In this document: one piece after another, positions 8,382 through 19,105 of the stretch | How positions within the stretch are numbered: position 1 is the stretch's first letter | Layout: the number at the start of each line of letters is the position of its first letter | Assembly: GCF_018531425.1 (NCBI RefSeq) | Contig: NZ_JAHBOI010000006.1 | Coordinates: 62,001-126,000 of the forward strand | Reading direction: 5' to 3' | Length of the DNA stretch: 64,000 nucleotides | Origin: Paenarthrobacter sp. DKR-5 | GTDB taxonomy: Bacteria; Actinomycetota; Actinomycetes; Actinomycetales; Micrococcaceae | Translations under genes and position numbers: made by a program | Notes under the pieces: model-generated | Told to the model about the DNA's origin: nothing | Databases searched by the model: none | Seen by the model: the letters and a program-made list of their open reading frames with translations, nothing else

Positions 8382-9104
8382 GTGAGTATTTCAGTATCGA
8401 CGGCGGCCCGGGAGACGGTTTTGGACAAGGCCCCGTCGCCCTCAGAGAGGCCTTTGGTCGGCGTGCTGGCCCTGCAGGGCGACGTGCGCGAACATGTCCA
8501 CGCGATCGAGGCATCCGGCGGCCGCGCCATCACTGTCCGCCGCCCGGCCGAGCTTGAGTCCGTGGACGGGCTCGTTATTCCCGGCGGCGAGTCGACCACC
8601 ATCGACAAACTGTCCCGCATCTTCAACCTCGCCGACCCGATCCGGGAACGGATCGCCGCCGGGATGCCGGTGTACGGCTCCTGCGCGGGGATGATCCTGC
8701 TGGCCGACGAGATCACGGACCCTGCGACGGACCGCGGCGGCAACCCGCAGCAGACCTTCGGCGGGCTCGACATCGCGGTCCGCCGCAACGCGTTCGGCCG
8801 GCAGCGGGAATCCTTCGAGACCGACCTCGACTTCGCGGGGCTGCTCCCGGCCGAGGACGGCAGCGTCGAACCCGTGCACGCCGTGTTCATCCGCGGTCCG
8901 TGGGTGGAGCGCGCCGGCGACGGCGTCGAGGTCCTGGCCCGGGTCGAGCCCACGGGATCGGCGCAGGAAGCCGCCGTCGAGGGGGCCGCTAGAATTGTCG
9001 CAGTACGATCGCGGCAGCTGCTGGCCACCTCATTCCATCCGGAGGTCACTGGAGAGCTCCGGATCCACGACCTTTTCATTCGCATGATCAGAGGAGAAGC
9101 GTAA
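8382..9104 (+). CDS. pdxT: Pyridoxal 5'-phosphate synthase glutaminase subunit PdxT
   Basis: This class I glutamine amidotransferase supplies ammonia to PdxS. With the GTG start the protein has 240 residues. It shows the oxyanion region PGGEST (68-73), nucleophile Cys101 in YGSCAGM, and His219/Glu221 in SFHPEVTGE. The N-terminus carries about 22 extra residues before [14 protein letters not shown], where most family members begin, so a later start is conceivable, but none has a better translation signal. It runs directly into yebC (two-base gap), suggesting co-transcription with yebC-ruvCAB. Confidence 0.92.
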   Translation: MSISVSTAARETVLDKAPSPSERPLVGVLALQGDVREHVHAIEASGGRAITVRRPAELESVDGLVIPGGESTTIDKLSRIFNLADPIRERIAAGMPVYGSCAGMILLADEITDPATDRGGNPQQTFGGLDIAVRRNAFGRQRESFETDLDFAGLLPAEDGSVEPVHAVFIRGPWVERAGDGVEVLARVEPTGSAQEAAVEGAARIVAVRSRQLLATSFHPEVTGELRIHDLFIRMIRGEA

Positions 9105-9106
9105 CC

Positions 9107-9862
<756 letters not shown>

Positions 9863-9871
9863 CGGTTTCCG

Positions 9872-10441
9872 GTGAGCCTGCGCGTGCTGGGGGTGGACCC
9901 GGGCCTGACCCGTTGCGGGCTTGCGGTGGTCGATATTGCGGCAAACCGCCAGGCCACGCTGGTTGCCGTGGGGGTGGTCGGCACTCCGCCCGAGGTGTCG
10001 CTGGACCGCAGGCTGCTGATGATTTCGACATCGATCGAGGAGTGGCTGGACCTGCACACGCCGGCCGTGCTCGCGGTCGAGCGGGTGTTCTCCCAGCTGA
10101 ACGTCAGCACCGTGATGGGGACCGCGCAGGCCTCCGGCGTCGTCATCGCTGCGGCCGCCAAACGCGGGGTGCCGGTGGCGCTGCACACGCCGACCGAAGT
10201 CAAGGCCGCCGTGACGGGCAGCGGCTCCGCCAACAAGGCAGCCGTCACCAAGATGGTGACAAAGATCCTGCGCCTGCAGGAAGCCCCGAAACCCGCGGAC
10301 GCTGCGGACGCCCTGGCCCTGGCGATCACGCACGCGTGGCGGTCCGGCCCGACCTCCGCGCCCGGCTCGCCGTCGTCGGCAGGGCTCACCCCGGCCCAGA
10401 AGGCCTGGGCGGCGGCGGAGGCCAAGGCGCGCCGGCGCTGA
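9872..10441 (+). CDS. ruvC: Holliday junction resolvase RuvC
   Basis: RuvC cleaves Holliday junctions bound by RuvAB. The 189-residue protein shows the RNase H-like acidic residues: Asp in [10 protein letters not shown] near the N-terminus, Glu in [10 protein letters not shown], and the C-terminal Asp residues in [11 protein letters not shown]. The GTG start lies nine bases after the yebC stop. The C-terminus has a short Ala/Lys/Arg extension (AEAKARRR). RuvA follows after about 120 bases. Confidence 0.97.
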   Translation: MSLRVLGVDPGLTRCGLAVVDIAANRQATLVAVGVVGTPPEVSLDRRLLMISTSIEEWLDLHTPAVLAVERVFSQLNVSTVMGTAQASGVVIAAAAKRGVPVALHTPTEVKAAVTGSGSANKAAVTKMVTKILRLQEAPKPADAADALALAITHAWRSGPTSAPGSPSSAGLTPAQKAWAAAEAKARRR

Positions 10442-10559
10442 CCAGCTTGGCCGCCATCGGTCCACGGTGTGGCGGGACCGGGATGTCGGCGCTCGTTGCT
10501 AGGGTGTTCGTAGATATGTTCGGTTTTTCCGACCCGACCCTTTTTGCAGGAGCGTTCCG

Positions 10560-11195
10560 TTGATCAGTTTTCTCAGAGGCGCGGTGGCGCACGTCGGGCT
10601 CTCCTCCGCCGTCATCGACCTCAACGGCTTCGGTGTCACCGTCAACGCCACACCGCAGACGCTCAGCACCTTCCGGCACGGGCAGACCGTCACCGTCTTC
10701 ACCTCGATGATCGTCCGCGAGGACTCGATGACCCTGTACGGGTTCGCCGACACGGACCAGCGCGAGGTGTTCGACGTTCTGCTCGGGGTGAGCGGGATCG
10801 GCCCCCGCCTGGCTTTGGCCGTGCTGGCCGTCCACTCCGCCGAGGCGATCCGGGTCGCCGCCTCGTCCGGGGACGACAAGGCTTTCAGCAAGGTTCCCGG
10901 CATTGGCCCGAAGGGTGCGCGTCGCATTGTGCTCGAGCTGGCGGACAAGCTGGTGCCTACCGGGGAGACCGTCCCGGGCCCGTCCGCGCAGGAGCAGTGG
11001 AAGCCGCAGGTGATCGCCGCGATGACAAGCCTGGGCTGGTCCGAGAAGGACGCCGCCGGCAGCATCGATAAGGCGCTGGCCGCCGCACCGGAGGTTGCCG
11101 CCGGCGGCAACGTGGGCGAGATCCTGCGCACCACCCTGCGCTGGCTGGGCACGGACAACGCCAGGGCAGGCGTGCGGGCGGGAAGCAATGCCTGA
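10560..11195 (+). CDS. ruvA: Holliday junction DNA-binding protein RuvA
   Basis: RuvA is the tetrameric platform that binds four-way junctions and recruits RuvB. The 211-residue protein has the N-terminal OB domain ([13 protein letters not shown]), the helix-hairpin-helix region ([16 protein letters not shown] and [15 protein letters not shown]), and the C-terminal RuvB-interacting domain ([19 protein letters not shown]). The start is TTG at 10560 behind the SD GCAGGAGCG. A -10-like TAGGGT at about 10500 suggests its own promoter in the gap after ruvC. It overlaps ruvB by eight bases. Confidence 0.96.
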   Translation: MISFLRGAVAHVGLSSAVIDLNGFGVTVNATPQTLSTFRHGQTVTVFTSMIVREDSMTLYGFADTDQREVFDVLLGVSGIGPRLALAVLAVHSAEAIRVAASSGDDKAFSKVPGIGPKGARRIVLELADKLVPTGETVPGPSAQEQWKPQVIAAMTSLGWSEKDAAGSIDKALAAAPEVAAGGNVGEILRTTLRWLGTDNARAGVRAGSNA

Positions 11196-12267
11196 CCGGG
11201 GGGCATCCGACGCACCGTCGCTGATGACGGCGGGAGGCGAGCCCGAGGAGCGGGTGATCGAGGCGGCACTGCGGCCCCGCAACCTCGCCGACTTCGTTGG
11301 CCAGCAGCGCGTGCGCCGGCAGCTGTCCCTGGTGCTCGAGGCCTCGCGGATGCGCGAAAAGAGCGCGGACCACGTGCTGCTGTCCGGGCCGCCGGGCCTC
11401 GGAAAAACCACGCTCGCAATGATCATCGCCGCCGAGATGAACGCGCCGCTGCGCATTACCTCCGGTCCCGCCATCCAGCATGCGGGGGACCTGGCGGCGA
11501 TCCTTTCCTCGCTGTCCGAGGGGGAGGTGCTCTTCCTCGACGAGATCCACCGGATGTCCCGCCCGGCGGAGGAGATGCTCTACATGGCGATGGAGGACTT
11601 CCGGGTCGACATCGTGGTGGGCAAAGGAGCCGGGGCGACGGCGATCCCGCTGGATCTGCCGCCGTTCACTCTCGTGGGTGCCACCACCCGGGCGGGCCTG
11701 CTGCCGGGTCCGCTGCGCGACCGCTTCGGCTTCACCGGCCATCTGGAGTTCTACTCGATCGAGGAGCTGGAGCTGGTCCTGCGCCGCTCGGCCGGCCTGC
11801 TGGACCTGAAGGTCAGCTCGGCTGGCTTCACGGAGGTCGCCGGCCGGTCCCGCGGCACACCCCGCATCGCCAACAGGCTGCTGCGCCGGGTGCGCGACTG
11901 GGCGCTGGTGCACGGCATCGCCGAGATCGACGCCCGCGCAGCCTCCGCCGCGCTGGATATGTACGAGGTCGACGCCAAGGGGCTGGACCGTCTGGACCGT
12001 GCGGTGCTCACGGCGCTGGTCACCAAGTTCCAGGGCGGCCCGGTCGGCTTGTCCACGCTGGCCATCGCCGTCGGCGAGGAGCCGGAGACGGTCGAAACCG
12101 TGGCGGAGCCGTTCCTGGTACGGGAAGGGCTGCTCGGCCGGACCCCCCGCGGGCGCATCGCCACTGCGGCCGCTTGGGAGCACCTGGGACTGCCCGTGCC
12201 GGAGGCCGCCGGCGCCCCGGCGCCGCTCTTCAGCCTTGACAGCCCGGCCGCCGACGAGGACGACTAG
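11188..12267 (+). CDS. ruvB: Holliday junction branch-migration ATPase RuvB
   Basis: RuvB is the hexameric AAA+ motor that drives branch migration with RuvA. The 359-residue protein has Walker [11 protein letters not shown], Walker [10 protein letters not shown], the sensor/arginine-finger region [18 protein letters not shown], and a C-terminal winged helix. The ATG at 11188 overlaps the ruvA stop and has GGAAG just before it; in-frame codons further upstream lie inside ruvA. The C-terminal 20 residues are Pro/Asp-rich and variable. Confidence 0.97.
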   Translation: MPDRGASDAPSLMTAGGEPEERVIEAALRPRNLADFVGQQRVRRQLSLVLEASRMREKSADHVLLSGPPGLGKTTLAMIIAAEMNAPLRITSGPAIQHAGDLAAILSSLSEGEVLFLDEIHRMSRPAEEMLYMAMEDFRVDIVVGKGAGATAIPLDLPPFTLVGATTRAGLLPGPLRDRFGFTGHLEFYSIEELELVLRRSAGLLDLKVSSAGFTEVAGRSRGTPRIANRLLRRVRDWALVHGIAEIDARAASAALDMYEVDAKGLDRLDRAVLTALVTKFQGGPVGLSTLAIAVGEEPETVETVAEPFLVREGLLGRTPRGRIATAAAWEHLGLPVPEAAGAPAPLFSLDSPAADEDD

Positions 12268-12396
12268 CAGGCGTTTTACAGCTTTTGAGCTTAGACTGGT
12301 ATGACGCTCGGCACGTTCGCGCCCTCGGACCGGAGCAGTCCGGGACCCCTGGATGCCGCAGCAGCCCACCTTTGGATGACAAGATCGGACTTACCT

Positions 12397-12852
12397 GTGG
12401 ATTTTATGACCCTTGCCCTGCTGGCGATCTTCGCCGTCTTCATCTTCATGACGTTCCGGCGTCAGAAGAAGGCGCAGCGGCAGCAGCAGGAACAGCAGGC
12501 ACAGATGGGCCCGGGCGTCGAGGTGATGACGAGCTTCGGACTGTACGGCACCGTGGTGAGCGTGGACGACGCCGAGAACAAGGTTGTTCTTGAGCTCTCG
12601 CCCGGCAACACCGCCACGGTCCACCGCCAGGCGGTCACCAAGATCCTGACCCCGGCCGCGGACGCTGCAGCCCCCGCCGGTGCCACCACCGTCGACCCCA
12701 CCGCCCCTGTCGTGCCCGACGATGCCTCCAGCCTGACCGGTGCAACCAGCACGGAGGACACGCTCCCCGGCCAGCCGGCCGAGCCCGCGCGCCCGGAGAC
12801 GCCGGAGGAAACCCTGCGCCGCCTTGACCAGAACGAGAACAAGGACAAGTAG
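12397..12852 (+). CDS. yajC: Preprotein translocase subunit YajC
   Basis: YajC is the small membrane partner of SecDF. The protein has one N-terminal transmembrane helix (MTLALLAIFAVFIFMTF) followed by the basic RRQKKAQRQQQEQQ and the conserved domain (GPGVEVMTSFGLYGTVVSVDD). A Pro/Ala/Glu-rich tail of about 65 residues follows. The start is uncertain: GTG at 12397, ATG at 12376 and ATG at 12406 are all in frame and none has a strong SD. A -10-like TAGACT at 12292-12297 argues against the ATG at 12301. It begins the yajC-secD-secF run. Confidence 0.9.
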   Translation: MDFMTLALLAIFAVFIFMTFRRQKKAQRQQQEQQAQMGPGVEVMTSFGLYGTVVSVDDAENKVVLELSPGNTATVHRQAVTKILTPAADAAAPAGATTVDPTAPVVPDDASSLTGATSTEDTLPGQPAEPARPETPEETLRRLDQNENKDK

Positions 12853-12974
12853 GCTTCCGCGAAGCAGAAGCTCAAGGACCGCGGTCATCGTTCCTCGGAA
12901 CGACGACGGCGGTCCTGCGCGCGTCACCGACCGACGCGGCGGACAGCCCGCCGCGCACCTAGAAGGATCTTTAG

Positions 12975-14720
12975 ATGCCACGAACTGGCCCGACCTCGAT
13001 AGCCCGCCGGACGCTGATCTGGCTGGGCGTCATTTTCGCGCTCTGCGCCTTGGTGCTGGGAGGGGGATCGCTGTGGGGCGGCGCCAGCTGGGCGCCGAAG
13101 CTGGCGCTGGACCTCGAGGGGGGCACCCAGATGATCCTGGCGCCCAAGGTCGACGGCGGCGCCGCGATCAATGATGAGCAGCTCAACCAGGCGGTGGCGA
13201 TCATCCGCCAGCGCGTGGACGGCTCGGGTGTCTCCGAAGCCGAGATCAGCACCCAGTCCGGCCGCAACGTCGTCGTCAGCCTCCCCGGCATCCCCGACTC
13301 GCAGACGCGCGCCTTGATCCAGGCCTCCGCCGACATGAACTTCCGCCCGGTGCTTGCCGCCGGGCAGGGCGGCGCCGTCGCCAAGGACAAGCAGCTGCCG
13401 GCCGCGCAGCTGCCCAAGCCCAAGGCCAAGCCGACCAACTCGAGCGACCAGAACTGGATCGACGGCACGCTCTACCGCCAGTTCGAAAACCTCAGCTGCG
13501 TCAACCCCGTGACGCCGCCGCCTGCCAAGGTCGATCCGGCCAAGCCCACGGTTGCCTGCGAGGTGGACACCGGCACCAAGTACATCCTTGGCCCGGTCGA
13601 AGTGCGCGGGAAGGACATCAGCGGGTCCAGCTACGGCCTGCAGCAGGGCAGCCGCGGCACCACGACGAACCAGTGGGCCGTGCAGATCCAGTTCGACGCG
13701 GAGGGCACGCAGAAGTTCAAGGAAGTCACGACCCGGCTGAACAAGTTCTACGTGGACTCGCAGGCCACGGGCGGGTCCGACCCCCGCTCCCAGTTCGCGA
13801 TCGTGCTCGACGGCAAGGTCATTTCTGCTCCGCGCGCCCTCGCGGCCATCGCGGACGGCCGCCCGGAGATCACCGGCAACTTCACCGAGCAGTCCGCCAA
13901 GGCCTTGTCGGACCAGCTCAAGTACGGCGCGCTGCCGATCAGCTTCGATATCCAGAGCGAGCAGCAGATCTCCGCCACCCTCGGCGGGGAGCAGCTGCGC
14001 ATGGGCCTTTTGGCCGGTGCCATCGGCCTGCTGCTGGTGGTCATCTACTCGCTGTTCCAGTACCGCGCCCTCGGGTTCGTCACCATTGCCTCCCTGGTGG
14101 TGGCCGGCGGCCTGACCTATCTGGCGATCGCAATCCTGGGCTGGACGGAGAACTACCGCCTGTCGCTGGCAGGTGTGGCGGGCCTGATCGTGGCAATTGG
14201 CCAGACCGCGGACTCGTTCATCGTGTACTTCGAACGCATCCGCGATGAACTGCGCGAGGGCCGCGGTCTGCAGTCCGCCGTGGCCAACGGATGGAAGCGC
14301 GCCAAGCGCACGGTGCTCGCCTCCAAGGCGGTGAACCTGCTCGCGTCGGTCGTGCTGTACTTCGTCGCGGTCGGCAACGTGCGCGGGTTCGCGTTCACCC
14401 TCGGCCTTACGGCAGTCGCCGACCTCATTGTCGTGTTCATGTTCACCCACCCGACCCTGGTGCTGCTGGCGCGGACGCGGTTCTTCGGCGAGGGGCACCG
14501 CTTCTCAGGCCTCGACCCGGCCAGGCTGGGCGCCATCCCGCTGTACCGCGGTGCGGGCCGCATCCGCACCCCGGAGGAGACAGCGGTCGCTGCGCGCACC
14601 AAGAACGCCCGGGCGGCCGCCGAGGCCGAGCGGCGCCAGACCATCGCCGAACGGCGCCTGGCGGAGCGGCAAAACCAGCTCGCGGCCAGCTCCAAGGGCG
14701 GATCGAAGGAGAGCAAGTAA
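12975..14720 (+). CDS. secD: Protein translocase subunit SecD
   Basis: SecD, with SecF, uses the proton gradient to assist export through SecYEG. The 581-residue protein has an N-terminal helix (IWLGVIFALCALVLGGGSL), a large extracytoplasmic P1 domain (LALDLEGGTQMIL onward), and five C-terminal helices with the conserved VAIGQTADSFIVYFERIRDE. A Lys/Pro-rich insertion (about residues 135-180) and a Glu/Arg-rich C-terminal tail are lineage additions. The SD AGAAGGA is well placed before the ATG. It is followed without gap by secF. Confidence 0.96.
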   Translation: MPRTGPTSIARRTLIWLGVIFALCALVLGGGSLWGGASWAPKLALDLEGGTQMILAPKVDGGAAINDEQLNQAVAIIRQRVDGSGVSEAEISTQSGRNVVVSLPGIPDSQTRALIQASADMNFRPVLAAGQGGAVAKDKQLPAAQLPKPKAKPTNSSDQNWIDGTLYRQFENLSCVNPVTPPPAKVDPAKPTVACEVDTGTKYILGPVEVRGKDISGSSYGLQQGSRGTTTNQWAVQIQFDAEGTQKFKEVTTRLNKFYVDSQATGGSDPRSQFAIVLDGKVISAPRALAAIADGRPEITGNFTEQSAKALSDQLKYGALPISFDIQSEQQISATLGGEQLRMGLLAGAIGLLLVVIYSLFQYRALGFVTIASLVVAGGLTYLAIAILGWTENYRLSLAGVAGLIVAIGQTADSFIVYFERIRDELREGRGLQSAVANGWKRAKRTVLASKAVNLLASVVLYFVAVGNVRGFAFTLGLTAVADLIVVFMFTHPTLVLLARTRFFGEGHRFSGLDPARLGAIPLYRGAGRIRTPEETAVAARTKNARAAAEAERRQTIAERRLAERQNQLAASSKGGSKESK

Positions 14721-15758
14721 ATGAACACCCTGGCAACATGGGGCAACGACCTCTACTCCGGCAAGCGCTCCTACAACTTCGTCGGCCGGCGCCGGATCTG
14801 GTTCATCGTCACCCTCGTGGCGGTCGCGATCTCGATCCTGGTGCCGGTGCTGCGCGGCGGGTTCAACCTCGGCATCGAGTTTCGCGGCGGCTCCGAGTTC
14901 ACCGTCTCCAACGTTAAGACCACCGACACCCTGGTGGGGGAGAAGGCGGTCAAGAACCTGATCGGCGCGCAGATCCCGCGCGTGACCAACGTCGCCGGCA
15001 ACACGATGCGGGTGCAGACCGACAAACTGACCGACAACGAAACCGTTCAGGTGCGCGACTCCCTTGCGAAGGCCTACGGGGTGACGAACGAGCAGGTGAC
15101 CTCGACGTTCATCGGCCCGACGTGGGGCGCTGATGTCACGAACCAGGCCGTCCTCGGGCTGATCATCTTCGTCAGCCTCGCGGCGGTGCTGATGGCGCTG
15201 TACTTCCGCACCTGGAAGATGTCGCTCTCGGCCCTTGGCGGCATGGCCGCGACCCTGATCATCACGGCCGGGGTCTACGCCGTCAGCGACTTCGAGGTGA
15301 CCCCCTCGGCGATCATCGGGTTCCTGACCGTGCTCAGCTACTCGCTGTACGACACCGTGGTGGTCTTCGACAAAATCCGGGAAAACACTTCGCACATCGA
15401 CTCCTCGACCCGCAGGACGTTCGCCGAGGAGGTCAACCTCGCGGTGAACCAGACCCTCGTGCGCTCGATCAACACGATGATGGTGGCCGTGCTGCCGGTG
15501 GCGGCGGTGCTGTTCATCGGCGCCGGGCTGCTCGGTGCGGGCACGCTGCGCGACCTTTCGCTGGCGCTCTTCGTCGGCATCATCATCGGCACTGCGGCGA
15601 CCTTGTTCGTTGCGGCGCCGTTGTACGCGGCGCTGCGCAGCCGCGAGCCGGCGCTGGAGCGGCAGGCCAAGCGGGTGCAGTCGCGGCGTGAGGCTGCGAA
15701 GGCTGCCGGAAGTGCTGCTGCCGACGACGCCGCGAAGGGATCGCTCGCGCAGGCCTGA
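14721..15758 (+). CDS. secF: Protein translocase subunit SecF
   Basis: The 345-residue partner of SecD begins with the base after the secD stop codon, indicating translational coupling. It has the SecF start region YNFVGRRRIWF, an N-terminal helix, the motif GIEFRGGSEF, and the membrane signature VLSYSLYDTVVVFDKIREN. The C-terminus is a basic/Ala tail. A strong hairpin 26 bases after the stop may end the transcript. Confidence 0.96.
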   Translation: MNTLATWGNDLYSGKRSYNFVGRRRIWFIVTLVAVAISILVPVLRGGFNLGIEFRGGSEFTVSNVKTTDTLVGEKAVKNLIGAQIPRVTNVAGNTMRVQTDKLTDNETVQVRDSLAKAYGVTNEQVTSTFIGPTWGADVTNQAVLGLIIFVSLAAVLMALYFRTWKMSLSALGGMAATLIITAGVYAVSDFEVTPSAIIGFLTVLSYSLYDTVVVFDKIRENTSHIDSSTRRTFAEEVNLAVNQTLVRSINTMMVAVLPVAAVLFIGAGLLGAGTLRDLSLALFVGIIIGTAATLFVAAPLYAALRSREPALERQAKRVQSRREAAKAAGSAAADDAAKGSLAQA

Positions 15759-15783
15759 GCCGTTCCGGCCCGTTCCGGACCCC

Positions 15784-15830
15784 GCCGCCCGTCGCCGGGC
15801 GCACTGAAAGGTGCGCCGGCGGCGGGCGGC
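15784..15830 (+). terminator. Long GC hairpin after secF
   Basis: Arms 15784-15804 and 15811-15830 pair over about 20 positions with one wobble and one single-base bulge, loop TGAAAG. There is no T-run, so it would be a non-canonical terminator or another structured element. Confidence 0.5.
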
Positions 15831-15877
15831 GCTGCATCCCGCCGGGTCCGCTGTACAGGCCGGGCCGGTCGGGGGCA

Positions 15878-15883
15878 TAAACT
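15878..15883 (+). promoter_or_regulatory. Putative -10 of relA
   Basis: TAAACT in the context GGCATAAACTGAAC lies 35 bases before the relA GTG. Nearly the same string precedes hisS (GCATAAACTGG), which supports promoter function. No clear -35 is visible. Confidence 0.35.
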
Positions 15884-15917
15884 GAACAAAACCAGTGTTG
15901 ACGCAGAGGATGCAGCC

Positions 15918-18320
15918 GTGGACGAGCGAGTGAGTTCAACCGACAGGGTTGAGAATGCCGTTCCCGTGGACGCCGCAGGCTCCGGGAACGGATCGCTCGC
16001 GCCCGCGGTGACCAGGCAGCCCTCCGCGGCGGTGGACATCGCCGGCATCCGGCCCACCTTCCCCGGCCGCCGGGAACGCACCCGGGCACGGCTCGCGCGG
16101 CTGACGGGCCGCGGCAACGCCGGCTACTCGCCGATCCTCGAGCCGCTGCTGCGCACCGTGCGCACCAACAACCCCAAAGAAGACTTCGACCTGATCCAGC
16201 GCGCCTTTGCCGTCGCGGAGCGTGCGCACCAGGGCCAGAAGCGCAAGAGCGGGGACCCGTACATCACCCACCCGGTCGCGGTGGCGACCATCCTCGCTGA
16301 ACTCGGCATGACGGGCACCACCCTCGCCGCGGCACTGCTGCACGACACGGTGGAAGACACCGACTACACGCTGGACATGCTGCGCGCGGATTTTGGTCCG
16401 GAGGTGGCGAACCTCGTTGACGGCGTGACCAAGCTGGACAAGGTCCAGTTCGGGGAAGCCGCCCAGTCCGAGACCGTGCGCAAGATGGTCGTCGCCATGG
16501 CCAAGGACATCCGGGTGCTGGTGATCAAGCTCGCCGACCGGCTGCACAACGCCCGGACCTGGCGCTTCGTCTCGGCCGAGTCCTCCGCCCGAAAGGCGCG
16601 CGAGACGCTGGAGATCTTCGCACCGCTGGCACACCGCCTGGGCATGAACACGATCAAGTGGGAGCTGGAGGATCTCTCCTTCGCCGCGCTCTACCCGAAG
16701 GTGTACGAGGAGATCGTGCGCATGGTGGGGGACCGGACGCCGGAGCGGGAGAAGAGCCTGAGCGTCATCCGCAGCCAGATCGCCGAGGACCTGCGCGCGG
16801 CCAAGATCAAGGCCACCATCACAGGCCGGCCCAAGCACTACTACTCGATTTACCAAAAGATGATCGTCAAGGACAAGGACTTCGACGACATCAACGACCT
16901 GATGGGTGTCCGCGTGCTGGTGGACACGGTGCGCGACTGTTATGCCGCCCTCGGCGCGATGCATTCGCGGTGGAACCCGCTTCCGGGCAGGTTCAAGGAC
17001 TACATCGCCATGCCCAAGTTCAACATGTACCAGTCCCTGCACACGACGGTGATCGGCCCGGGGGGCAAACCGGTTGAGATCCAGATCCGGACGCACGAGA
17101 TGCACCGCCGTGCCGAGTATGGCGTCGCGGCGCACTGGAAGTACAAGGATCAGCCTGCGCGAGGAGCGCAGGCGGTCGGCAGCCCGCGCGACGGCGACAT
17201 GGGCTGGCTGCGGACCCTCGTGGACTGGCAGCAGGAAACGTCCGATCCGGGCGAGTTCCTGGACTCGCTGCGGTTCGAGATCAATGCGAAGGAAGTGTTC
17301 GTCTTCACCCCGAAGGGCGAAGTGATGGCGCTTCCGGCCGGGTCCACGCCGGTGGACTTCGCTTACGCGGTACACACAGAGGTCGGCCACCGCACCATTG
17401 GTGCACGGGTCAACGGCAAGCTTGTGCCGCTCAACAGCGAGCTCAACCACGGCGACTGGGTGGAGATTTTCACGTCCAAGGCGGAGGGCGCCGGTCCCAG
17501 CCAGGACTGGCAGCACTTCGTCAAGAGCCCCCGCGCGCGCAACAAGATCCGGCAGTGGTTCACCAAGGAACGGCGCGAGGAAGCGATCGAAAAGGGCAAG
17601 GACCTGCTCACGCGTGCGATGCGCAAGCAGAACCTGCCCTTGCAGCGCCTGATGACCCACGACGCGCTGCTTGGCGTGGCCCAGGAACTGCGCTACACCG
17701 ACATCTCCGCGCTGTATGCGGCGATCGGGGACAGCAACGTCTCCGCCGCCAGTGTCGTGGAGAAGCTCGTCGACGCGCTCGGCGGCCATGAGGGGGCCCA
17801 GGAGGACCTCGCCGAAACCACGATAGCCACCGCTCCCCGCCGCCCGAAGTTCTCCAACTCCGGCGTCGTGGTCCGCGGCGTCGGCGATGTCTGGGTCAAG
17901 CTGGCACGGTGCTGCACGCCGGTGCCGCCGGACCCCATCATTGGCTTCGTCACGCGCGGCTCCGGGGTGTCCGTGCACCGCAGTGACTGCCGTAACGTCC
18001 AGGACCTGCGCGACCAGCCGGACCGCATCGTGCCGGTCGATTGGGCCCCGACGCAGTCCAGCGTGTTCCTGGTCGAAATCCAGGTGGAGGCGCTGGACCG
18101 CAAGAGCCTGCTCTCCGACGTCACCCGCGTACTTTCGGACAACCACGTCAACATCCTCTCCGCCAGCGTGCATACCAGCACCGACCGGCTGGCCATCTCC
18201 CGTTTCGTCTTCGAAATGGGGGACCCGAAGTACCTCAGCCACGTGCTCAGCGCGGTGCGGAAGATTGACGGCGTGTTCGACGTCTACCGCACGACGGGAT
18301 CCAGCCGTCGCAAGACCTGA
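15918..18320 (+). CDS. relA: Bifunctional (p)ppGpp synthetase/hydrolase (Rel)
   Basis: Rel makes and degrades the stringent-response alarmone. The 800-residue protein has an HD hydrolase domain with LLHDTVEDT, a synthetase domain with YYSIYQKM and [13 protein letters not shown], then a TGS domain ([15 protein letters not shown]), a conserved-Cys region ([12 protein letters not shown]) and a C-terminal ACT domain. Presence of an intact HD motif argues for a bifunctional enzyme. About 55 N-terminal residues before the conserved core are low in complexity. The start is GTG at 15918, preceded by GAGGA. It follows secF in the usual actinobacterial order. Confidence 0.97.
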   Translation: MDERVSSTDRVENAVPVDAAGSGNGSLAPAVTRQPSAAVDIAGIRPTFPGRRERTRARLARLTGRGNAGYSPILEPLLRTVRTNNPKEDFDLIQRAFAVAERAHQGQKRKSGDPYITHPVAVATILAELGMTGTTLAAALLHDTVEDTDYTLDMLRADFGPEVANLVDGVTKLDKVQFGEAAQSETVRKMVVAMAKDIRVLVIKLADRLHNARTWRFVSAESSARKARETLEIFAPLAHRLGMNTIKWELEDLSFAALYPKVYEEIVRMVGDRTPEREKSLSVIRSQIAEDLRAAKIKATITGRPKHYYSIYQKMIVKDKDFDDINDLMGVRVLVDTVRDCYAALGAMHSRWNPLPGRFKDYIAMPKFNMYQSLHTTVIGPGGKPVEIQIRTHEMHRRAEYGVAAHWKYKDQPARGAQAVGSPRDGDMGWLRTLVDWQQETSDPGEFLDSLRFEINAKEVFVFTPKGEVMALPAGSTPVDFAYAVHTEVGHRTIGARVNGKLVPLNSELNHGDWVEIFTSKAEGAGPSQDWQHFVKSPRARNKIRQWFTKERREEAIEKGKDLLTRAMRKQNLPLQRLMTHDALLGVAQELRYTDISALYAAIGDSNVSAASVVEKLVDALGGHEGAQEDLAETTIATAPRRPKFSNSGVVVRGVGDVWVKLARCCTPVPPDPIIGFVTRGSGVSVHRSDCRNVQDLRDQPDRIVPVDWAPTQSSVFLVEIQVEALDRKSLLSDVTRVLSDNHVNILSASVHTSTDRLAISRFVFEMGDPKYLSHVLSAVRKIDGVFDVYRTTGSSRRKT

Positions 18321-18328
18321 GGTCGCGG

Positions 18329-18352
18329 CCGGCAGCAGAGACGTGCTGCCGG
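18329..18352. terminator. Hairpin between convergent relA and AbiEi-like gene
   Basis: A perfect 9-bp stem CCGGCAGCA/TGCTGCCGG with a six-base loop starts eight bases after the relA stop. There is no T-run. It may stop transcription from either side. Confidence 0.4.
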
Positions 18353-18399
18353 GAGCAGCTGCCATGACGGTCCGTGTCCAGGTCCTGCGGAGCGCCGGG

Positions 18400-19008
18400 C
18401 TACGGAGCGCCGGGCCGCCGCACAGCTTCCAGCCGGTCCAGAGCGGCTCTCCGGCCGGGCACCCGGGGCCAGCTGAGTACGGCTCGGCGGACAAGATCGG
18501 CCGGGCAGTTCAACGCAGGATCGGCGGTCAGCCGCTGCAGGGCCGGCACCGACTGCTCCGGCATCACGTGCAGCGCCAGGTCGACCGCCGTGCGCAGCGG
18601 GCTCGTGACAGGCACGGAGCCCAGCATCACCACATCGAACCGGCCCAGCGACGCTTCGTGAAGGGTGCAGCCGCTGAACGGCCGCAGGGCCGAGATGCGC
18701 CGGCCGTGGTCCACCAGCAATGCCACCCTCGGCGGAGGCGGTGCGCAGCCGTACACCCATGCGGCGCTGAGCCGGCCGATCACGGTCCGGGCTGCAGCCG
18801 CAGCGGGAATCGCCGAGGCCACGGCCTGGGCCCGCAGCGCAGGAGTGGCCCCGGTTCCGGCGCGAAGGTAGGCATCCCGGATCACCTGGCGCACTACGCC
18901 GTCGAGTGCCATCGCGCGCAGCTCACCTGCCGTAAAAGGCTCCCCGGGCCGGATCAACCTGCGGCCGTCGCTGATCAGGGTTGCGCCCGCTGCTTCCTTG
19001 TAGTCCAT
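18400..19008 (-). CDS. AbiEi-like antitoxin-family protein, no partner toxin seen
   Basis: About 202 residues. The pattern of an N-terminal region (LISDGRRLIRPGEPFTAGEL, then VVRQVIRDAYLRAG), a central domain (RTVIGRLSAAWVYG followed by PPRVALLVDHGRR) and the segment VVMLGSVPVTSPLRTAVDLAL resembles actinobacterial proteins annotated as type IV toxin-antitoxin AbiEi-family, where a winged helix precedes a nuclease-like fold. No AbiEii nucleotidyltransferase toxin flanks it, so an antitoxin role is unproven. The ATG at 19008 is preferred; the upstream continuation of the frame runs through the DUF349 terminator. Confidence in the family is moderate. Confidence 0.6.
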   Translation of the reverse strand: MDYKEAAGATLISDGRRLIRPGEPFTAGELRAMALDGVVRQVIRDAYLRAGTGATPALRAQAVASAIPAAAAARTVIGRLSAAWVYGCAPPPPRVALLVDHGRRISALRPFSGCTLHEASLGRFDVVMLGSVPVTSPLRTAVDLALHVMPEQSVPALQRLTADPALNCPADLVRRAVLSWPRVPGRRAALDRLEAVRRPGAP

Positions 19009-19037
19009 TAGCCCAGCATGCCGCGGTCCCGGGACAG

Positions 19038-19083
19038 CAAAAAGCCCCGCACTGCCGGATGTGGAAAAGCGGCGGTGCGGGGC
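19038..19083 (-). terminator. Intrinsic terminator of the DUF349 gene
   Basis: On the reverse strand a 14-bp stem with one mismatch (19070-19083 with 19044-19057) is followed by TTTTT at 19043-19039. It lies 23 bases after the stop of the DUF349 gene and before the AbiEi-like start. Confidence 0.75.
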
Positions 19084-19105
19084 CTTCGAATGCCGGGCCG
19101 GGGCG

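Noticed and set aside
15936-18494. An open frame of about 850 codons on the reverse strand opposite relA
   Set aside because: relA is certain on the forward strand. Long antisense frames without stops are expected at this GC content, and the translation has no recognisable domain.
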